Origin: Lysobacterales bacterium
GTDB taxonomy: Bacteria; Pseudomonadota; Gammaproteobacteria; Xanthomonadales; Xanthomonadaceae
Reading direction: 5' to 3'
Assembly (NCBI GenBank): GCA_020442545.1
Contig: JAGRJX010000031.1
Location: 1 to 9,264, forward strand
Length of the DNA: 9,264 nt
Part shown: positions 6,382-9,264 of the stretch, piece after piece
Layout of the letters: each line of letters begins with the position of its first letter
Position numbering within the stretch: the first letter of the stretch is position 1
Notes under the pieces: generated by a model
What the model was told of the DNA's origin: nothing
Database searches by the model: none
Seen by the model: the letters and a program-made list of their open reading frames with translations, nothing else
Program-made: the position numbers and the translations under genes

Positions 6382-7887
6382 ATGATCCCTTTCCAGAAAC
6401 CTTTCCGACCGGCCCGGAAGGCCGCACCCCAAGCTCGACCCATGGCGGTGTTCGCCCTCCTGCTGGCGCTGCCGCTGGCTTCCGGTCAGGCGGATGCGCT
6501 TGCGCGTGACGATACGGCTGCGGCAGCCATGGTGGAGAGCCGCAAGGCGGTTGACCCGGCCATGGAAGACAAGCTTGCTGCGATCGAGGACGTTGGCAAG
6601 CTGCGAGGCATTGCCCTGGGTTTCGAGCAACGCAAGGAATGGAACAGCGCCGCCCTGACCTGGAAACGTCTGACGATCCTGCGGCCGCACGTTGGCCGGT
6701 ACAAGCTGGAGATGGCGGCCGCCTATGCGCGCCAGGACAAGAAGAGCGAGGCTTATACCGCCCTGCTGGAGTTGCAGGCACAGGGCTATGCCTATGACAT
6801 TCGCGAGGACGGCCGGTTCGGCAAGATTGCCACCACGGAAGTCTGGAAATACATCCTGACCGGTTTCGATGCCAACCGCGTGGCGTTCGGCGATGGAAGC
6901 GTTGCGTACACGCTGCCCAAGGATGACCTGCTCATTGACAGCCTGGCCTGGGATGCGACGCACAAGGCCCTTCTGGTTGGCAGTGCGCGCAAGGGTGAGG
7001 TCTACGTGGTTGGCAAGGGCGGCAAGCTGAAGCCGCTGGTAAGGACCGGAGCGGCCAGCGGCATGTGGGCGGTGATGGATCTGGTGGTCGACGCCAAGCG
7101 CAATCGGCTCTGGGTGGCGAGCACGGCCATTCCGCATTTTGAGGGATACGTTCCGGAGACGGATCTGGGTCGTGCGGGGGTCTTCGAGTTCGCGCTGGAC
7201 AGCGGCAAGTTCCTGCACCACTACCTGTCACCAGCCTCCCCTGGCCTGAGCTTCTTCCTCTCCAGTCTGGCGCTCGGAAAGGATGGCGAAGTGTATGCGG
7301 CGGATGGCGTCAACAATGCCGTTTATCTGGTGCGGGATGGTCAGTTCAAGCGTCTGTTTCATGCGCCCCGGCTGACCAGCATCCGTGGAATGACCGTCAG
7401 CGATGACGGCAAGCGGCTGTATTTCGCGGACCATGAACTCGGCGTGATGGGTGTGGAGCTGGCGACCGGCAAGCCTTTCGATCTGCTGGTGCCGAAGAAT
7501 CTGGCGCTGGGCGGGATCGAAGGCATGAAGTGGTGGAAGGACTCGCTGATCCTGGTGCAGAACGACATGAAGCCCGAACGTGTGATGCGGCTGCAGCTGG
7601 ACGAGAGCGGTCGCAGCGTGGCGAAGGTGATGCCGCTGGCAGCGAATCAGCCCGATTTCGATTCACCGACGATGCTGACGCTGGCGGGCGACGATATCTA
7701 CCTGATCGCCAACAGCCAGAAGGACAACTACGACCGGTTCGGCCTGGTCCGGGACAAGCGCCGTCTGGAAGGCGCCCGGATCTATCGCCTTGACGCGAAC
7801 TCGGTGAAGCCGGAAATGGACATCAACCCATTCCTGGAGATTGGCAGCAATCCGTCGAAGAAGGCGGCCAAGGAACAGGGACGCTGA
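6382..7887 (+). CDS. Secreted TPR-like/beta-propeller protein of unknown function
   Basis: A 501-residue protein predicted to be exported by Sec. A basic N-region (KPFRPARK...R) leads into a hydrophobic core at 21-35 and an A-L-A cleavage site near residue 41. Residues about 60-135 form a helical, TPR-like stretch (SAALTWKRLTILRP, then AYARQDKKSEAYTALLEL). From about 185 to 480 there are six propeller-like strand repeats of the SMP-30/NHL sort, for example SLAWDATHKALLVGSA, DLVVDAKRNRLWVAS, SLALGKDGEVYAADG, GMTVSDDGKRLYFAD, GMKWWKDSLILVQND and MLTLAGDDIYLIANS. The Lys-rich C-terminal tail (NPSKKAAKEQGR) is probably disordered. The ATG at 6382 was chosen over the TTG at 6376. The ATG at 6442 would give a shorter signal without the basic region. 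I do not recognise a named family. The protein could be an enzyme like gluconolactonase or a binding scaffold. Confidence 0.85.
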   Translation: MIPFQKPFRPARKAAPQARPMAVFALLLALPLASGQADALARDDTAAAAMVESRKAVDPAMEDKLAAIEDVGKLRGIALGFEQRKEWNSAALTWKRLTILRPHVGRYKLEMAAAYARQDKKSEAYTALLELQAQGYAYDIREDGRFGKIATTEVWKYILTGFDANRVAFGDGSVAYTLPKDDLLIDSLAWDATHKALLVGSARKGEVYVVGKGGKLKPLVRTGAASGMWAVMDLVVDAKRNRLWVASTAIPHFEGYVPETDLGRAGVFEFALDSGKFLHHYLSPASPGLSFFLSSLALGKDGEVYAADGVNNAVYLVRDGQFKRLFHAPRLTSIRGMTVSDDGKRLYFADHELGVMGVELATGKPFDLLVPKNLALGGIEGMKWWKDSLILVQNDMKPERVMRLQLDESGRSVAKVMPLAANQPDFDSPTMLTLAGDDIYLIANSQKDNYDRFGLVRDKRRLEGARIYRLDANSVKPEMDINPFLEIGSNPSKKAAKEQGR

Positions 7888-7929
7888 GTCCGCATTCCGC
7901 CGAGGGCACCCGACCGCACCACCCTGGCG

Positions 7930-8829
7930 TCAGTCCGGATCAGCGATCTCGCTGATCCGTCGCCGCGTCAATGCGCCCAGTCGCAGGCGTTCGCAGAGGT
8001 CGCCGATCGCCTGCCGATCGGCCGGCAGGCGCCGGGCATCTCCTATCGAATCCGGGATTGGTGCATCCAGCGCGATGGTGGCCAGGTCGCGCGACAGTTG
8101 CGCCTGCTCGGCATACTCGCGCAGGCGCATGGCATGTCCCTTTGCGCCGCGCAGGCGCAGGAACTCGATCTCGTCGATGCGAGCCAGCGTCGAGTCCATA
8201 TCGCCGAAGTGCGCGAGCAGCGACGTCGCCGTCTTGGGGCCAATGCCGGGCACGCCGGGGATGTTGTCGCTGCTGTCGCCGGCCAGGCCGAGAAAATCCG
8301 GAATCTGTTCTGGCCGCACGCCGAAGCGTTCGACGACGCCATCGGCACCCCAGCGCAGGTTGCGCGCGTAGTCCCACTGCTGGTCGCCGTCTCGGAGCAG
8401 CTGCGACAGATCCTTGTCGGCGGAAAGGATCAGCCCTTTGAAGCCGGCCTCACGCTGGCGCCAGAGCAGTGTGCCGATCAGATCGTCGGCCTCGTAGCGT
8501 GGATCGACCATGGTGGCGAGGCCCAGTGCTCGCGAAACTGCCTGGCACTCCCGGAACTGCCGCTTGAGGCTTTCCGGCGCAGGCTCGCGATTGGCCTTGT
8601 ACGCGGGATAGCGCTCATTGCGGAAGGAACTCTCCAGCGCCTCGTCGAACGCCACCGCGATATGCAGCGGGCGCTGTCGCTCGAGCAGCTCCAGCAGAAA
8701 ACGGGTGAAGCCATGCACCGCATTGACCGGGTTGCCCTCAAGGTCGGTGAATTCGTCCGGCATCGAATGCCAGGCGCGGAACACGTACATGCTGGCATCG
8801 ACCAGGAATAGCGTCTGCGAACGCTTCAT
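7930..8829 (-). CDS. Stand-alone 5'-3' exonuclease (FEN / PolA N-domain type)
   Basis: Predicted structure-specific nuclease that degrades or trims 5' flaps and RNA primers. The 299-residue protein is the FEN-like domain alone, without a polymerase part. Acidic metal ligands appear complete: D11 (LVDASMYVFRAW), D62 (AFDEALESSFR), E113/D115/D116 (YEADDLIG), D138/D140 (SADKDLSQLL) and D185/D188 (GDSSDNIPG). The helical-arch segment RYPAYKANRE (73-82) and the helix-hairpin-helix VPGIGPKTA (193-201) are also present. E. coli Xni (ExoIX) lacks some of these acids, so this protein looks more like the PolA nuclease domain. The start at 8829 gives a normal N terminus, and an upstream in-frame extension to 8964 lies within the nitroreductase gene. 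The start follows the nitroreductase stop by one base (TGA-G-ATG), which implies coupled translation. It may add to, or overlap with, PolA in repair and Okazaki fragment processing. Confidence 0.93.
   Translation of the reverse strand: MKRSQTLFLVDASMYVFRAWHSMPDEFTDLEGNPVNAVHGFTRFLLELLERQRPLHIAVAFDEALESSFRNERYPAYKANREPAPESLKRQFRECQAVSRALGLATMVDPRYEADDLIGTLLWRQREAGFKGLILSADKDLSQLLRDGDQQWDYARNLRWGADGVVERFGVRPEQIPDFLGLAGDSSDNIPGVPGIGPKTATSLLAHFGDMDSTLARIDEIEFLRLRGAKGHAMRLREYAEQAQLSRDLATIALDAPIPDSIGDARRLPADRQAIGDLCERLRLGALTRRRISEIADPD
7936..7959. repeat. 24-bp inverted repeat at the 3' end of the exonuclease gene
   Basis: Perfect 11-base arms (cggatcagcga and tcgctgatccg) with a two-base centre. 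It lies wholly within the last codons of the - strand exonuclease gene (encoding ISEIADP), just before its TGA, and 48 bp after the stop of the convergent propeller gene. It is the strongest hairpin seen in the window. There is no T-tract on either side, so if it ends transcription it is not a standard intrinsic terminator. Confidence 0.6.
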
Positions 8830-8830
8830 C

Positions 8831-9264
8831 TCAGGGCTGCCAGCGGCTGAGCACGTCTTCCGGCAGCGGCCGATGGCGCTCCGGCGATTCGTGCGTGGCG
8901 GTACCCAGGTGGATGAATCCGATGACGCGCTCTGCACCCGACAGGTGCAGAATCCGTGCGGCACCCTCGTCGTAGGCGGCCCATCCGGTTAGCCACTGCC
9001 CGGAAAACCCCAATGCCTGAGCGGCCTGCAGCAGTGCAAAGCAGACGCATCCGGCCGAGAGAACCTGTTCCTGAACCGGTACCTTGTGCTCGGCGTCGAT
9101 GCGGGCGATCACCACCAGCAGCATGGGGCTGTTGCCGAAACGCTCGATGTCCCGGGACAACCGGGCCTCGCTGATGTCGGGATCGGCGGCACGATGGCGC
9201 GCGGCGAGTGCCGACGCCAGCGTGCTCCTGTCATTCTCGGCGACCTCGACAATTCGCCATGGAA
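8831..9264 (-). CDS. Nitroreductase family protein, YdjA-like (5' end missing)
   Basis: Predicted FMN-dependent NAD(P)H oxidoreductase acting on nitro- or quinone-type substrates in the cytoplasm. The visible 143 residues are the C-terminal three quarters. They begin with PWRIVEV, the family's LQPWRF-like flavin-site segment. KVPVQEQVLSAGCVCFALLQA (60-80) and GFSGQWLTGW (85-94) form the central helix and the strand that complete the FMN site. ERVIGFIHLGT (111-121) and ERHRP (128-132) are typical of the YdjA/small nitroreductase group. The start lies beyond the window edge. The TGA is one base from the ATG of the exonuclease gene. The substrate cannot be told from sequence. Confidence 0.9.
   Translation of the reverse strand, partial: PWRIVEVAENDRSTLASALAARHRAADPDISEARLSRDIERFGNSPMLLVVIARIDAEHKVPVQEQVLSAGCVCFALLQAAQALGFSGQWLTGWAAYDEGAARILHLSGAERVIGFIHLGTATHESPERHRPLPEDVLSRWQP

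Noticed and set aside
6214..7221. Long upstream extension of the NUDIX reading frame antisense to the propeller gene
   Set aside because: It resembles no protein and overlaps a real gene. The NUDIX protein has a good start and ribosome site at 6213.
7098..7959. Classical rho-independent terminators
   Set aside because: The hairpins seen near gene ends lack T-tracts, so they are listed only as repeats or tentative terminators.

Overview
The window is high-GC, densely coded bacterial chromosome. The gene families and their arrangement fit a gammaproteobacterium, most likely of the Xanthomonadales/Lysobacterales. The main hints are a YfhL-type ferredoxin directly followed by a gamma-glutamyltransferase, compact operons, a Tat-exported PhoX-like protein and a bacterial MAPEG protein. 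The taxonomy is inferred from gene content and was not searched. No tRNA, rRNA, CRISPR array, transposase or phage gene was seen. This looks like core or near-core chromosome rather than a mobile island.

Layout. (1) 1-236: 3' end of a YfhL-family dicluster ferredoxin, + strand. (2) 330-2066: gamma-glutamyltransferase with a lipoprotein signal, + strand. (3) 2143-5636: a four-gene + strand operon with gaps of 3 bp, 3 bp and a 1-bp overlap. Its genes are an MBL-fold hydrolase resembling YtnP-type lactonases, a short TMEM43/LUMA-like membrane protein, a Tat-exported DUF839/PhoX-like phosphatase and a MAPEG-family membrane protein. (4) 5647-6213: a NUDIX hydrolase of the ADP-ribose pyrophosphatase type, - strand, convergent with the operon with only 10 bp between stops. 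(5) 6214-6381: a divergent intergenic region with two inverted repeats. (6) 6382-7887: a secreted protein with a TPR-like helical segment and a beta-propeller, + strand. (7) 7930-9264: a - strand pair, a nitroreductase (5' end outside the window) followed after 1 nt by a 5'-3' exonuclease of the FEN/PolA-N type.

How the parts may work together. Ferredoxin and Ggt sit in a redox/glutathione setting. The four-gene operon is the most interesting unit: a soluble lactonase-like hydrolase, two membrane proteins and a Tat-exported phosphatase-like enzyme, so most of its products act at or beyond the inner membrane. The short TMEM43 homologue is its least understood member. Its stop/start spacing suggests co-translation with the PhoX-like protein, and a shared envelope function is inference. 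No clear defence system or other wholly new multi-gene system is evident.
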